Assembly: GCF_002531755.2 (NCBI RefSeq) | Contig: NZ_CP034998.1 | Location: 3,223,501-3,287,500 of the forward strand | DNA: 64,000 nt | Reading direction: 5' to 3' | DNA from: Rhizobium acidisoli | GTDB taxonomy: Bacteria; Pseudomonadota; Alphaproteobacteria; Rhizobiales; Rhizobiaceae | Part shown: positions 25,534 through 34,748 of the stretch, piece by piece | Layout: every line of letters starts with the position of its first letter | Position numbering within the stretch: position 1 is the stretch's first letter | Notes under the pieces: generated by a model | Told to the model about the DNA's origin: nothing | The model's database searches: none | Seen by the model: only the letters and a program-made list of their open reading frames with translations | Made by a program: the position numbers and the translations under genes

Positions 25534-26889
25534 TCAAGGAAGCTGAACGTTCTTGTAGGTCTGCTGGAAGCGGCGCAGCAGCTGGTTGCCGCGTTCGGCA
25601 GCGCCGTCGAGCGAAGCCTGGACGTCGGCATTGTTGACGAAGATCGCCTGCAGGCCGTTGGCGATTTCGGTGCGGACCTGAAGCAGGCCGCCGAGACGGA
25701 TGCCGTGCGGCGCCGTGTCGTCGGCAGGCGATGCCGTCAGGCTCTGAATGGCGAGTTCACGGCCGGCATAAGGAGCCTTGTCGTAGAAGCCCTGCTTCTT
25801 GAGATATTCGAAGCCGGAGTTACGAACCGGGATGTAGCCGGTGACCGTCGACCAGGTCAGGGCTTCTTCCGGCTTTGCGATGAAGTTGAAGAAGGCAGCG
25901 GCAGCCTTGTATTCGGCGTCGGTGTGGCCCTTCAGAACCCAGAGCGAAGCGCCGCCGACATAGGAGCTGTGGCGGGTTGCAGTGCCGTAGGTCGGGAGCA
26001 TGGCAACGCCCCAGTTCATGCCCTGCTTGGCGGTGCGGCCGATATTGCCGTGGTCGCCGACCGAGGTCAGGATAACCTGGCAATCGCCGGCGGCAAAGGC
26101 TTCGACGAAGGTCTGGCCGACGGCCTTGTTCTTGATGAAAGCCAGCTTGTTGTCGTACCAGGACTTGAGGTCCTTGATGTAACTGACGAGCAGCGGGTTC
26201 TTGTTGTAGGTCAGCTCGGCGTCGAGGCCTTCAAAGCCGTTCTTCTTCGTCGCGATCGCTTCGCCGTTAACGGCTTCGAACTGCTCGACATATTGCCAGA
26301 CTTCGTTGTTGGAGATGTCGAAGGCGAGCGGGCAAGCATAACCTGCATCCTTCAGAGCCTTGAAATCTGCGCCGGCTTCCTGCCAGGTGGCCGGGGCATG
26401 GTCCTTGCCGATCTTGGCGAAGGCATCCTTGTTCCAGTAGAGCAGTGCGGTCGAGGAGTTGAAGGGGAAGGAATACATCTCGCCCTTGGACGTCGCATAA
26501 TAGTTGGCGATGCCGGAGAAGTAATCTTTCCAGTCGACGGTGTAGCCCATGTCGGTCATCAGCTGATTGGCCGGGTAGTAGGCGCCGGAAAGCATGATGT
26601 CGAGCGTGCCGGCGTCGGAGACCTGAGCGATGGTCGGCTGCTTGCCGGCGCGGAAGGCGGCAATGGTGTTCTGCAGCGACGCGTCGTAGCTGCCCTGGCT
26701 GGTGCAGACGACTTCGTAATCGGCCTGCGACTGGTTGAAGCGATCGCACTGTTCCTGGACACGCTTTGCGATGTCACCGGAATTGCCGAACCAGAAGTCA
26801 ATCTTGGTCTTATCGGCGGCGGCAGCGGGACCGGCAAGAAACGCTGTAGCGAGAAGGGCGCCAACGGCGCCGAGAAGCTTGGCTTGCAT
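25534..26889 (-). CDS. ugpB: Glycerol-3-phosphate-binding periplasmic protein UgpB
   Basis: This 451-residue family 1 solute-binding protein has a signal peptide (MQAKLLGAVGALLATAF, cleavage after AAA near residue 25). Compared from memory with E. coli UgpB it shares PFNSSTALLYWNKDAF, the GGASLWVLKG and TGYIPV segments and the ending AERGNQLLRRF, which supports the Ugp assignment over generic sugar binding. The ATG at 26889 heads the signal peptide; longer in-frame starts are unlikely. It is first in ugpBAEC, downstream of a weak Pho-box candidate, consistent with phosphate-starvation scavenging of glycerophosphodiester products. Confidence 0.9.
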   Translation of the reverse strand: MQAKLLGAVGALLATAFLAGPAAAADKTKIDFWFGNSGDIAKRVQEQCDRFNQSQADYEVVCTSQGSYDASLQNTIAAFRAGKQPTIAQVSDAGTLDIMLSGAYYPANQLMTDMGYTVDWKDYFSGIANYYATSKGEMYSFPFNSSTALLYWNKDAFAKIGKDHAPATWQEAGADFKALKDAGYACPLAFDISNNEVWQYVEQFEAVNGEAIATKKNGFEGLDAELTYNKNPLLVSYIKDLKSWYDNKLAFIKNKAVGQTFVEAFAAGDCQVILTSVGDHGNIGRTAKQGMNWGVAMLPTYGTATRHSSYVGGASLWVLKGHTDAEYKAAAAFFNFIAKPEEALTWSTVTGYIPVRNSGFEYLKKQGFYDKAPYAGRELAIQSLTASPADDTAPHGIRLGGLLQVRTEIANGLQAIFVNNADVQASLDGAAERGNQLLRRFQQTYKNVQLP

Positions 26890-27253
26890 GAGAACCTCGA
26901 ACGTAAAAAGGGACGCGCACTTTCGGCGCACGCCCTATTAGCTGGTTCAAATTGCCGCGGCCAATGAATATTACATGACATGAAACGATCGAAATCGTTC
27001 CGTCACAAAACCTTCATGCGGATATTATTTGCCACGGCCGAGGCTATATTTAGAGAAGCCTCGCCAGCCTCCCCAGCGCACTGCCGAACAATCATATTTG
27101 TATTCGCATATTTATGAATTTCAAGGGTTTTCAATATTTGCCTATATTGCAACGCAGCATCCCTATTCGAAGATACCGCCGCATGAAAACTTGCAAAACC
27201 GTCTATCTCCCCGCCATTGCACTGCTGTGCAACGCCTGGTTTTAGCCCCAAAT
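26890..27253. other. Intergenic region upstream of ugpB
   Basis: These 364 bases between the ROK regulator stop and ugpB are AT-richer than the genes. They hold the Pho-box candidate, a perfect dyad AACGAT-CGAA-ATCGTT (26984-26999) and otherwise nothing I recognise. An open frame on the minus strand (27003-27251) has no family resemblance, no ribosome site and poor codon use, so it is not called. Confidence 0.6.
26964..26981 (-). promoter_or_regulatory. Candidate Pho box upstream of ugpB
   Basis: Read on the minus strand, ATGTCAT-GTAA-TATTCAT matches the PhoB layout of two 7-base half-sites with a 4-base spacer (consensus CTGTCAT-n4-CTGTCAT) at 10 of 14 positions, the first half-site being nearly perfect. 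It lies 75 bases upstream of the ugpB start, and ugp operons are PhoB-controlled in other rhizobia. Confidence 0.5.
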
Positions 27254-28459
27254 TTAAAGGAAATCCTTCAAAATTGCAGCGAACCGGGGATCGAATGCAC
27301 GGCCGATCGGTCCGGCGGCAGCGCCGATCGCCACCGACCAGGGATCGGCCATGCCGGGCTGCAGGCGCGGCAGCATGCGGCTAGGTCGTTCGGCAATCGA
27401 GGGCAGCAGCGGGCCGATGGCGGCAATCAGCCTTTTCACCAGCGCTTCCGGGGCACTGCCGCACAGGATCACGGTCTGCGGATCGAAGACCGTTTCGATG
27501 AGATGGATGCTCCAGCGCAGATCCACCGCCGCCGCTTCGATCCAGGTCTTAATGTTTGGATCGCCCCTTGAGGCAAGGTCGTTGATGCGTGCATGGAGAT
27601 GGGGATCGGCAGGATCGGCCGAGAGATGTTGATAGAGCGAGGCGAGCGAAGCGCGATGTTCGAGCGGCGTCGATTTGCCGTCTGCAAACAGCAGCGCCAT
27701 GCCGATCTCGCCGGCATTACCGTTGGAGCCACGGTAGAGTTCGCCGTTCAGAATGAGGCCGGCGCCGATGCCGTAGCCGACGAAGAGGCAGACCGCATGG
27801 TCGACACCATGGGCGGCTCCCACCATGCGCTCGGCGGTCGCTGCCGCCGCCGCATCGTTCTGCAGGCCGACATCGAGCCCGGTGCCGGCGGCCAGCCTTT
27901 CCAGCAGCGGAAACTTTTGCCAGGCCTCCATCATCCACGGATCGTCGCCGCTGCCGGCGACCCCGAAGGGCCCGGGCATGGCGACACCGAGGCCGACCAT
28001 TCGCTTTTCCGACTGCTGGACGATGCCGGCAAGCTTGGAACGCACATCGGCGACGAGATCGAGGATGACCTTTGCACCCGTCGAGGGACCTCCGGGCGGG
28101 AGGCCGGCTTCTGCGCGCACCAGAACACTGCCGATGAGATCGACGGCGACCGCCCGCGTCACATGGCGATCGATCTGCAGGCCGATCGCGAAGGCGCCTT
28201 CGGGCACGAGCCCGTAGGGCGTCGAGGGCTGCCCCCTGCCCTTGCGCACCGGCTCCTGCGAACGCACCAGACCATCGCGCTCGAGCTCCTCGATGATATT
28301 CGACACCGTCTGCTTGGTCAGCCATGTCGCCCGCGCCAGATCGGCGCGTGAAAGCTCACCATTGATCCTCAAGGCGTCGATCATCACGCGCCGGTTATGC
28401 GCGCTGGTGCCTTCGTGGTTGGTGCCGCTCTTTGCCCGGATCGGCCTGACGTCATTCAT
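27254..28459 (-). CDS. ROK-family transcriptional regulator
   Basis: This 401-residue NagC/XylR-type regulator has an N-terminal wHTH (LSRADLARATWLTKQTVSNI, about residues 37-56) followed by a sugar-kinase-like ROK domain with the GYGIGAGLILNGELYRG segment and NAGEIG. The cysteine-rich zinc motif of typical ROK proteins is not visible. The ATG at 28459 is used; the TTG two codons upstream is less likely. It is divergent from the sugar ABC operon at 28657, with a perfect inverted repeat between them, so it is the probable sugar-responsive repressor of that operon. Confidence 0.9.
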   Translation of the reverse strand: MNDVRPIRAKSGTNHEGTSAHNRRVMIDALRINGELSRADLARATWLTKQTVSNIIEELERDGLVRSQEPVRKGRGQPSTPYGLVPEGAFAIGLQIDRHVTRAVAVDLIGSVLVRAEAGLPPGGPSTGAKVILDLVADVRSKLAGIVQQSEKRMVGLGVAMPGPFGVAGSGDDPWMMEAWQKFPLLERLAAGTGLDVGLQNDAAAAATAERMVGAAHGVDHAVCLFVGYGIGAGLILNGELYRGSNGNAGEIGMALLFADGKSTPLEHRASLASLYQHLSADPADPHLHARINDLASRGDPNIKTWIEAAAVDLRWSIHLIETVFDPQTVILCGSAPEALVKRLIAAIGPLLPSIAERPSRMLPRLQPGMADPWSVAIGAAAGPIGRAFDPRFAAILKDFL

Positions 28460-28501
28460 GTGCAATTGCCTCTTGACTCCAGTAGAATGTTGAAGAAGTA
28501 A

Positions 28502-28522
28502 TAAGTCAAGACAATTGACTTA
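28502..28522. promoter_or_regulatory. Probable ROK operator in divergent promoter
   Basis: TAAGTCAA-GACAA-TTGACTTA is a perfect inverted repeat with 8-bp arms and a 5-base spacer, centred between the ROK gene (start 28459) and the solute-binding-protein gene (start 28657). Another TTGACT half-like sequence lies at 28473-28478. TTGACT also resembles a -35 hexamer, so repressor binding would block the promoter. Confidence 0.7.
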
Positions 28523-28656
28523 ATAAGGGACCGGAGAGTTCCAGGGAACGCAGGACGCCGATAAGGGCTCCGACGACGCTCCGAGACGACTTCTCGAACA
28601 CCGATGGCGGAGGGCCGCCCTCGGCAATGCGTAAATGTCACAAACTGGAGGCTGCA

Positions 28657-29895
28657 ATGCTGAAATCCTTTACCAAGACGCTTCTGGGTGCGGCCTTGAT
28701 CGGCGCATCTCTTGCGCCGCATGCTTTCGCCGAAACGACACTGAACGCGCTTTTCATGGCGCAGGCCGCTTATAGCGAGGCCGATGTGCGCGCGATGACC
28801 GACGCCTTCGCCAAGGCAAACCCCGATATCAAGGTCAATCTCGAATTCGTTCCCTATGAGGGCCTGCACGACAAGACGGTGCTGGCGCAGGGTTCCGGCG
28901 GCGGTTATGACGTCGTGCTCTTCGACGTCATCTGGCCGGCCGAATACGCCACCAACAAGGTGCTGGTCGACGTCTCCTCCCGCATCACCGACGACATGAA
29001 GAAGGGCGTGCTGCCGGGCGCCTGGACCACCGTGCAATATGACGGCAAATATTACGGCATGCCGTGGATCCTCGATACCAAATACCTGTTCTACAACAAG
29101 GAAATCCTCGAAAAAGCCGGCATCAAGGCGCCGCCGAAGACCTGGGACGAGCTGACCGAGCAGGCGAAGGCGATCAAGGACAAGGGCTTGCTCGCCACCC
29201 CGATCGCCTGGAGCTGGTCGCAGGCCGAAGCCGCGATCTGCGACTACACCACGCTCGTCAGCGCCTATGGCGGTGATTTCCTCAAGGACGGCAAGCCGGC
29301 CTTCCAGAGCGGCGGCGGCCTCGATGCGCTGAAATACATGGTGGCAAGCTATTCGTCCGGCCTGACCAACCCGAACTCCAAGGAATTTCTGGAAGAGGAT
29401 GTCCGCAAGGTCTTCGAAAACGGCGATGCCGCTTTCGCTTTGAATTGGACCTACATGTACAACATGGCCAACGATCCGAAGGACAGCAAGGTGGCGGGCA
29501 AGGTCGGCGTCGTGCCGGCACCGGGTGTTGCCGGTAAAAGCCAGGCGTCTGCCGTCAACGGCTCGATGGGCCTCGGCATCACTTCCGCCAGCCAGCATCC
29601 CGATGAGGCCTGGAAATACATCACCTTCATGACCTCGCAGGCGACACAGAACGCCTATGCGAAGCTCAGCCTACCGATCTGGGCCTCCTCCTACGAGGAC
29701 CCTGCCGTCACCAAGGGCCAGGAAGAACTGATCTCGGCCGCCAAGGTCGGATTGGCCGCCATGTATCCGCGCCCGACGACGCCGAAATATCAGGAGCTTT
29801 CGACCGCGCTGCAGCAGGCGATCCAGGAATCCCTGCTCGGCCAGTCCTCTCCAGAGGATGCGTTGAAATCGGCGGCCGACAATAGCGGCCTCTGA
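28657..29895 (+). CDS. Periplasmic sugar-type solute-binding protein (CUT1)
   Basis: This 412-residue family 1 extracellular solute-binding protein has a signal peptide of about 25 residues ending APHAFA. The ATG at 28657 follows CTGGAGGCTGC, a clear ribosome site; an upstream in-frame start is excluded by the signal peptide. The mature protein shows the usual DVVLFDVIWPAEYATN and EDVRKVFENGDAAFALNWTY segments. As the first gene of a six-gene operon with two permeases, SIS protein, PfkB kinase and ATPase, it presumably captures the sugar or amino-sugar derivative processed by those enzymes. Confidence 0.92.
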   Translation: MLKSFTKTLLGAALIGASLAPHAFAETTLNALFMAQAAYSEADVRAMTDAFAKANPDIKVNLEFVPYEGLHDKTVLAQGSGGGYDVVLFDVIWPAEYATNKVLVDVSSRITDDMKKGVLPGAWTTVQYDGKYYGMPWILDTKYLFYNKEILEKAGIKAPPKTWDELTEQAKAIKDKGLLATPIAWSWSQAEAAICDYTTLVSAYGGDFLKDGKPAFQSGGGLDALKYMVASYSSGLTNPNSKEFLEEDVRKVFENGDAAFALNWTYMYNMANDPKDSKVAGKVGVVPAPGVAGKSQASAVNGSMGLGITSASQHPDEAWKYITFMTSQATQNAYAKLSLPIWASSYEDPAVTKGQEELISAAKVGLAAMYPRPTTPKYQELSTALQQAIQESLLGQSSPEDALKSAADNSGL

Positions 29896-29967
29896 TCAAG
29901 CTCAGAAACCCGGGCGCCGCCTGCCGTCGCCCGGCCTCTAAAACTGAAGAATGAAGAAGGGTCGCCG

Positions 29968-30852
29968 ATGTCGGGCACTTGGCTGACAACCCGCGCGTGG
30001 CTGTTGATGCTGCCGCTTCTCGTGGTCATGATATCGGTTATCGGCTGGCCTTTGATCGATACGGTCGGCCTCTCCTTCACCGATGCCAAGCTCGTCGGCA
30101 CCGAGGGCAGCTTCGTCGGCATCGACAATTACGCCAGGATGATCTCGGGCTCGAATTTCCAGCGCACGCTGATCACCACTGCATGGTTCGCGATCGTCTC
30201 GGTCGCCGCCGAAATGGTGATCGGCGTCCTTGCCGCTCTGCTGCTGAACCAGCAATTCCGCGGCCGTACTGCGCTCCGCGCCCTGATGATCCTGCCCTGG
30301 GCGCTGCCGACCGTCGTCAACGCCACGCTCTGGCGGCTGATCTACAATCCGGAATATGGCGCGCTGAACGCCGCGCTGACGCAGCTCGGCCTACTCGACG
30401 CCTATCGCTCCTGGCTTGGCGAACCCGGCACGGCGCTCGCCGCTCTCATCGTCGCCGACTGCTGGAAGAACTTCCCGCTGGTGGCGCTGATCGCGCTGGC
30501 CGCACTCCAGGCCGTGCCACGAGACATTACCGCCGCCTCGCTCGTCGACGGCGCCGGCGCTTTCGCCCGCTTCCGCTTCGTCATCCTGCCCTATCTCGCC
30601 GGCCCGCTGATGGTGGCGCTGGTGTTGCGCACGATCGAAGCCTTCAAGGTGTTCGACATCATCTGGGTGATGACCCGCGGCGGTCCGGCCAACAGCACGC
30701 GCACGCTGTCGATCCTCGTCTATCAGGAAGCCTTCTCCTTCCAGCGGGCGGGCTCGGGCGCATCGCTCGCCTTGATCGTCACGCTGCTGGTGACCCTGCT
30801 GGCCGCCGGCTATGCCGCCCTGGTGCGCAAGACGGCCGGGAGTGCGGCCTGA
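29968..30852 (+). CDS. Sugar ABC transporter permease 1 (MalF-like)
   Basis: This 294-residue CUT1 permease has six membrane segments (first LLMLPLLVVMISVIGWPLI) and the EAA-loop AASLVDGAGAFARFRFVILP. Its TGA stop shares a base with the ATG of the next permease, showing tight coupling. It follows the binding protein after 72 bases. It forms a heterodimeric channel with the next gene product. Confidence 0.92.
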   Translation: MSGTWLTTRAWLLMLPLLVVMISVIGWPLIDTVGLSFTDAKLVGTEGSFVGIDNYARMISGSNFQRTLITTAWFAIVSVAAEMVIGVLAALLLNQQFRGRTALRALMILPWALPTVVNATLWRLIYNPEYGALNAALTQLGLLDAYRSWLGEPGTALAALIVADCWKNFPLVALIALAALQAVPRDITAASLVDGAGAFARFRFVILPYLAGPLMVALVLRTIEAFKVFDIIWVMTRGGPANSTRTLSILVYQEAFSFQRAGSGASLALIVTLLVTLLAAGYAALVRKTAGSAA

Positions 30853-31697
30853 TGGAACGCCAAAGCCCGCTCTTCTCAGCCTTCATTCACCTTTGCGCGC
30901 TGCTGCTTGCCGCCGTCATCCTGGCGCCGATCCTCTGGCTCTTCATCATGAGTATCTCGCCTGCCGCCGACCTTGCGGCGAAGCCGCTGCGCTGGTGGCC
31001 GCAAACGGCGGATTTCTCTCGCTACGCCGTGCTGCTTTCGACGCTCGAAAATAGTGCCGGCGCCGCCTTTACCGCGTCGCTGCGCAATAGCATCGAGGTA
31101 GCGGGCATGGCGACGATCGCCGCCATCGCGCTTGCCATTCCGGCCGGCTGGGCGGTGTCGCGCACGCCTTCTGTCGGATGGTCGCTGTCGATGGTGATCG
31201 CCACCTATATGCTGCCGCCGGTGGCCCTCGCCGTCCCGCTCTATATGGGTCTCTCCCATCTCGGCATGCTGAACAACGTCTTCGGCCTTGCCTTGGTCTA
31301 TCTGACCATCCTGGCACCCTTCACCACCTGGCTGATGAAATCGGGCTTCGATTCCATCCCGCGCGAGATCGAATCCGCCGCAATGATCGACGGCGCCGGC
31401 CTGTTCCAGACGCTGAGGATCATCACGCTGCCGCTCGCCGCCCCCGTGGTCGCGACATCCAGCCTCTTTGCATTCCTGCTGGCCTGGGATGAATTCTTCT
31501 ATGCGCTGCTCTTCACCTCCGACCAGCGCGCCAAGACACTGACCGTCGCCATTGCCGATCTCGCCGGCGGCCGCGTTTCCGATTACGGACTGATCGCCAC
31601 GGCAGGCGTGCTCGCCGCCCTGCCCCCGGTGCTGATCGGTCTCGTCATGCAACGCGCCCTGATTTCAGGGCTCACCAGCGGCGGCGTCAAGGGATGA
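30852..31697 (+). CDS. Sugar ABC transporter permease 2 (MalG-like)
   Basis: This 281-residue CUT1 permease starts MERQSPLFSAFIHLCALLL, with six predicted helices and the EAA-loop ESAAMIDGAGLFQTLRIITL. The start was chosen at the ATG overlapping the upstream TGA (TGATG). The stop overlaps the SIS gene (ATGA). It pairs with the MalF-like permease. Confidence 0.92.
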   Translation: MERQSPLFSAFIHLCALLLAAVILAPILWLFIMSISPAADLAAKPLRWWPQTADFSRYAVLLSTLENSAGAAFTASLRNSIEVAGMATIAAIALAIPAGWAVSRTPSVGWSLSMVIATYMLPPVALAVPLYMGLSHLGMLNNVFGLALVYLTILAPFTTWLMKSGFDSIPREIESAAMIDGAGLFQTLRIITLPLAAPVVATSSLFAFLLAWDEFFYALLFTSDQRAKTLTVAIADLAGGRVSDYGLIATAGVLAALPPVLIGLVMQRALISGLTSGGVKG

Positions 31698-32716
31698 ACA
31701 TGACGACAGAAAGAACCCGGCCGGCCGGACTTGCCGCGATCGACCGCGAGATGGCGCGTCAGCACGCCGATGCGCTCGCCTCCTACGAAGCCGCCGCGCC
31801 GATGGCGGAAAAAGCCGCTGCCTCGCTTGAGAAGACCGGCCGGCTGCTCTTGCTCGGCATGGGCGGCTCGCATGCCGTCAACCGCGCCGTCGAACCGCTC
31901 TACCGGGCCCTCGGCATCGATGCGGTCGCCTTGCCGCTCTCCGAGCAGCTCGGCCAACCGCTGCCCATTGACGGCAGGACGATCTTCGTCACCTCGCAAT
32001 CCGGCGAAAGCGCCGAAGTCCTGCGCTGGTTCGAAGAGACCGGCGGCATGCAGGAGACCTTCGGCCTGACGCTCGAAGCCACTTCATTCCTCGCAAACAC
32101 CGCCCCGTCGTTGGTGGGTGTCGGTGGCACCGAGCTTGCCTTTGCCGCGACCCGCAGCCTGACCGTGACCTTCGCCCTGCATCTGGCAATCCTTGCTGCC
32201 CTCGGAGAAGATCCCGCGGCCGCACTCGCCGTCCTCAGGACGCCCGAAGACCATGACATCGCCGCTGCCCTCGCCGCCCTCGAAAACGTCGCGACCGTCG
32301 TCACCTCGGGCCGGCGCCTGCAGGGTGTTGCCGAGGCGCTGGCGCTTGGGTTGATCGAATTGTCGCGCCGTCCCTGTTTCTCCCTCGAAGGCGGCCAGCT
32401 GCGCCATGGGCCGATGGAGATGCTGGGGCCTGAGATCGGTCTCGTGCTGTTCCGCGGCCTGGATGAGACGGCCGGCCTGGTAACAGCGATGGCAGTCTCC
32501 GCCGTCGAGACTGGCGCACCGGTCATCCTGTTCGACGCATCCGGCCAAGCACCGGTCGTCGGCGCAGTGACAATCCGCTTTACCGCCGCGACGGGCCTTG
32601 CGGCAATCTTCGCCATGCTGCCGGTCGCCCAGCGGCTGATGATCGCCTTTGCCGACGCCCGTGTAGAAAATGCCGGAACGCCGGTCCGTTCCACCAAGAT
32701 TACCCGGAGTGAATGA
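31694..32716 (+). CDS. SIS-domain sugar isomerase/deglycase (FrlB- or AgaS-like)
   Basis: This 340-residue cytosolic protein has two tandem sugar-isomerase (SIS) domains. The phosphosugar-binding loops are visible in LLLGMGGSHAVNR and VTSQSGESAEVL of the first domain and SLEGGQLRHGPMEML in the second, the last being the signature where GlmS, AgaS and FrlB hold catalytic Glu and His. With a PfkB kinase next door it may deglycate or deaminate a phosphorylated amino sugar or fructosamine. It overlaps the permease stop by 4 bases and the kinase follows with no gap. Confidence 0.85.
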   Translation: MNMTTERTRPAGLAAIDREMARQHADALASYEAAAPMAEKAAASLEKTGRLLLLGMGGSHAVNRAVEPLYRALGIDAVALPLSEQLGQPLPIDGRTIFVTSQSGESAEVLRWFEETGGMQETFGLTLEATSFLANTAPSLVGVGGTELAFAATRSLTVTFALHLAILAALGEDPAAALAVLRTPEDHDIAAALAALENVATVVTSGRRLQGVAEALALGLIELSRRPCFSLEGGQLRHGPMEMLGPEIGLVLFRGLDETAGLVTAMAVSAVETGAPVILFDASGQAPVVGAVTIRFTAATGLAAIFAMLPVAQRLMIAFADARVENAGTPVRSTKITRSE

Positions 32717-33646
32717 ATGCGGCCGCTTGCAGTCATCGGCAACGTCAATGTCGACCTCATCCTCGGACCGGCCGCCCCCTGGCCGAAGGCCGGGACGGAA
32801 ATCATCGTCGATCATGACGAGCTCAGGGTCGGCGGATCGGCCGGCAACAGCGCGCTCGCCTGGCAGGCGCTCGGCATCGAATTCGAAATCGCCGCCAATA
32901 TCGGCAGCGACCAGTTCGGCCGCTGGCTCGCCGAAGCCTTCGGTCAGCGTTCTGAGAACTGGCCGGTCCGTCCTGAGAAGACGACGCTCTCCGTCGGCAT
33001 CACCCATCCGGACGGCGAGCGCACCTTCTTCACGACGACGGGCCACCTGCCTCGCTTCAGTCTCGCCGATGTCTTCGCCGTCATCGACGGCGCAAGGCTC
33101 CGGGGCGGCTACGCGCTTCTCTGCGGCGCCTTCCTGACCGATGATCTGACGAAGGAATACGACGCCCTCTTCGATTGGGCCGGCAGCCATGACATCACCG
33201 TCGCGCTCGACACCGGCTGGCCGCTCGACGGCTGGACGGCAGAAAACTGCGCGGCGACGCGCGCCTGGCTTTCCCGCAGCGGCATCGCGCTGCTGAACGA
33301 GGTCGAGACGACGACGCTTGCCGGCATTGCCGATCCGATCAAGGCTGCCCACGAAATCAGGTCGCACATGCCGGAAGGCGCGATTATCGTCGTCAAACGC
33401 GGCCCGGATGGCGCCATCGCCATCGGGCCGGATGGCCAGTTGGTTTCGGTGGAGGCACCCCTCGTCGAGGTCGTCGATACGATCGGCGCCGGCGATGTCT
33501 TCAATGCCGCCTTCCTCGCCGCGCTCGCAAAGGACGAACCTCTGCTTTCCTGCCTGACGGCAGGCACCGAGGTCGCCTCGCGCGCCATTTCCACCCTGCC
33601 CCGCAGCTACGGTGGCCCGACATCCGTAGAGGAGGCCGTGTCATGA
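32717..33646 (+). CDS. PfkB-family sugar kinase
   Basis: This 309-residue ribokinase-family kinase has the N-terminal signature GGSAGNSALAWQALG and the C-terminal signature VDTIGAGDVFNAAF with the catalytic Asp in GAGD. It phosphorylates a sugar taken up by the operon transporter; FrlD-type fructosamine kinases belong to this family, but so do fructokinases and 2-keto-3-deoxygluconate kinases. It starts directly after the SIS stop and overlaps the ATPase gene by four bases. Confidence 0.9.
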   Translation: MRPLAVIGNVNVDLILGPAAPWPKAGTEIIVDHDELRVGGSAGNSALAWQALGIEFEIAANIGSDQFGRWLAEAFGQRSENWPVRPEKTTLSVGITHPDGERTFFTTTGHLPRFSLADVFAVIDGARLRGGYALLCGAFLTDDLTKEYDALFDWAGSHDITVALDTGWPLDGWTAENCAATRAWLSRSGIALLNEVETTTLAGIADPIKAAHEIRSHMPEGAIIVVKRGPDGAIAIGPDGQLVSVEAPLVEVVDTIGAGDVFNAAFLAALAKDEPLLSCLTAGTEVASRAISTLPRSYGGPTSVEEAVS

Positions 33647-34722
33647 GCGCGCTCGACATCCAGAACATCCGCAAGACCTATGGCGAGATCGAGACGCTGA
33701 AAGGCATCGACATCTCGCTGGAAAGCGGCGAATTCCTCGTGCTGCTCGGCTCGTCGGGCTGCGGCAAGTCCACGCTCCTGAACATCATTGCCGGCCTTGC
33801 CGAGGCAACGAGCGGCGACGTCAGGATCGGCGGGCGCTCGGTGCTCGGCGTGCATCCGAAGGACCGCGACATCGCCATGGTCTTTCAATCCTATGCGCTC
33901 TATCCCAATCTGACGGTGCACAGGAACATCGGCTTCGGCCTGGAAATGCGCAAGGTGCCGGCGCCCGAGCGCGACAGGGCGGTGCGCGACGCTGCAAAAC
34001 TGCTGCAGATCGAAAACCTCCTCGAGCGCAAGCCGAGCCAGCTTTCCGGCGGCCAGCGCCAGCGCGTCGCGATCGGCCGCGCGCTGGTGCGCAAGCCGGA
34101 AGTCTTCCTCTTCGACGAGCCGCTCTCCAATCTCGACGCCAAGCTGCGCATGGAGATGCGCACCGAGATCAAACGGCTGCATCAGATGCTGAAGACGACG
34201 GTCGTCTACGTCACCCATGACCAGATCGAGGCGATGACGCTGGCGAGCCGCATCGCCGTCATGCGCGACGGCCGCATCGAGCAGCTCGGTACGCCTGAGG
34301 AAATCTACAATCATCCGGCTACGCTCTATGTCGCCACCTTCGTCGGCGCGCCGCCGATGAACCTGCTGAAGGCGACGGTGCGTGACGGCCGCCTGGCGCT
34401 TTCAGGCTCCGATGCCACCCTGCCCCTGCCCGCCCGTTTCCACGATACGGCCGGCAATGGCCGCGACCTCATCCTCGGCATCCGTCCCGAGGCGCTTCGC
34501 ACCGACGGCGCCGGCCTGTCGCTCGAGGCAACCGCGGAGGTTTCGGAACTGACCGGTCCGGAGCTCGTTGTCACCGCCCTTGCGGGAAATCAGCGGCTGA
34601 TGGCCTGCCTGCCGCCGCGCACGCCGATCCGCGACAATGAAAAACTGACCCTATTCTTCGACGAGGAGGCGATGCATCTCTTCGACCTGGAAACCGGCCT
34701 CAGTTGCCTCGGCGAGCAATAG
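33643..34722 (+). CDS. Sugar ABC transporter ATP-binding protein (MalK/UgpC-like)
   Basis: This 359-residue CUT1 ATPase has Walker A GSSGCGKST, signature LSGGQRQR, Walker [14 protein letters not shown], switch histidine VTHDQ, and a C-terminal TOBE regulatory domain. It is the last gene of the operon and energises the two permeases. It shares the core motifs with UgpC at 22475-23584, as expected for CUT1 ATPases. The operon ends 26 bases before the convergent GH16 gene. Confidence 0.92.
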   Translation: MSALDIQNIRKTYGEIETLKGIDISLESGEFLVLLGSSGCGKSTLLNIIAGLAEATSGDVRIGGRSVLGVHPKDRDIAMVFQSYALYPNLTVHRNIGFGLEMRKVPAPERDRAVRDAAKLLQIENLLERKPSQLSGGQRQRVAIGRALVRKPEVFLFDEPLSNLDAKLRMEMRTEIKRLHQMLKTTVVYVTHDQIEAMTLASRIAVMRDGRIEQLGTPEEIYNHPATLYVATFVGAPPMNLLKATVRDGRLALSGSDATLPLPARFHDTAGNGRDLILGIRPEALRTDGAGLSLEATAEVSELTGPELVVTALAGNQRLMACLPPRTPIRDNEKLTLFFDEEAMHLFDLETGLSCLGEQ

Positions 34723-34748
34723 GCCGATCAGGCACCTGAGGTCCTCGT

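Noticed and set aside
27003..27251. 82-codon minus-strand frame upstream of ugpB
   Set aside because: No ribosome site, no recognisable motif, atypical composition; the region is better explained as promoter DNA.
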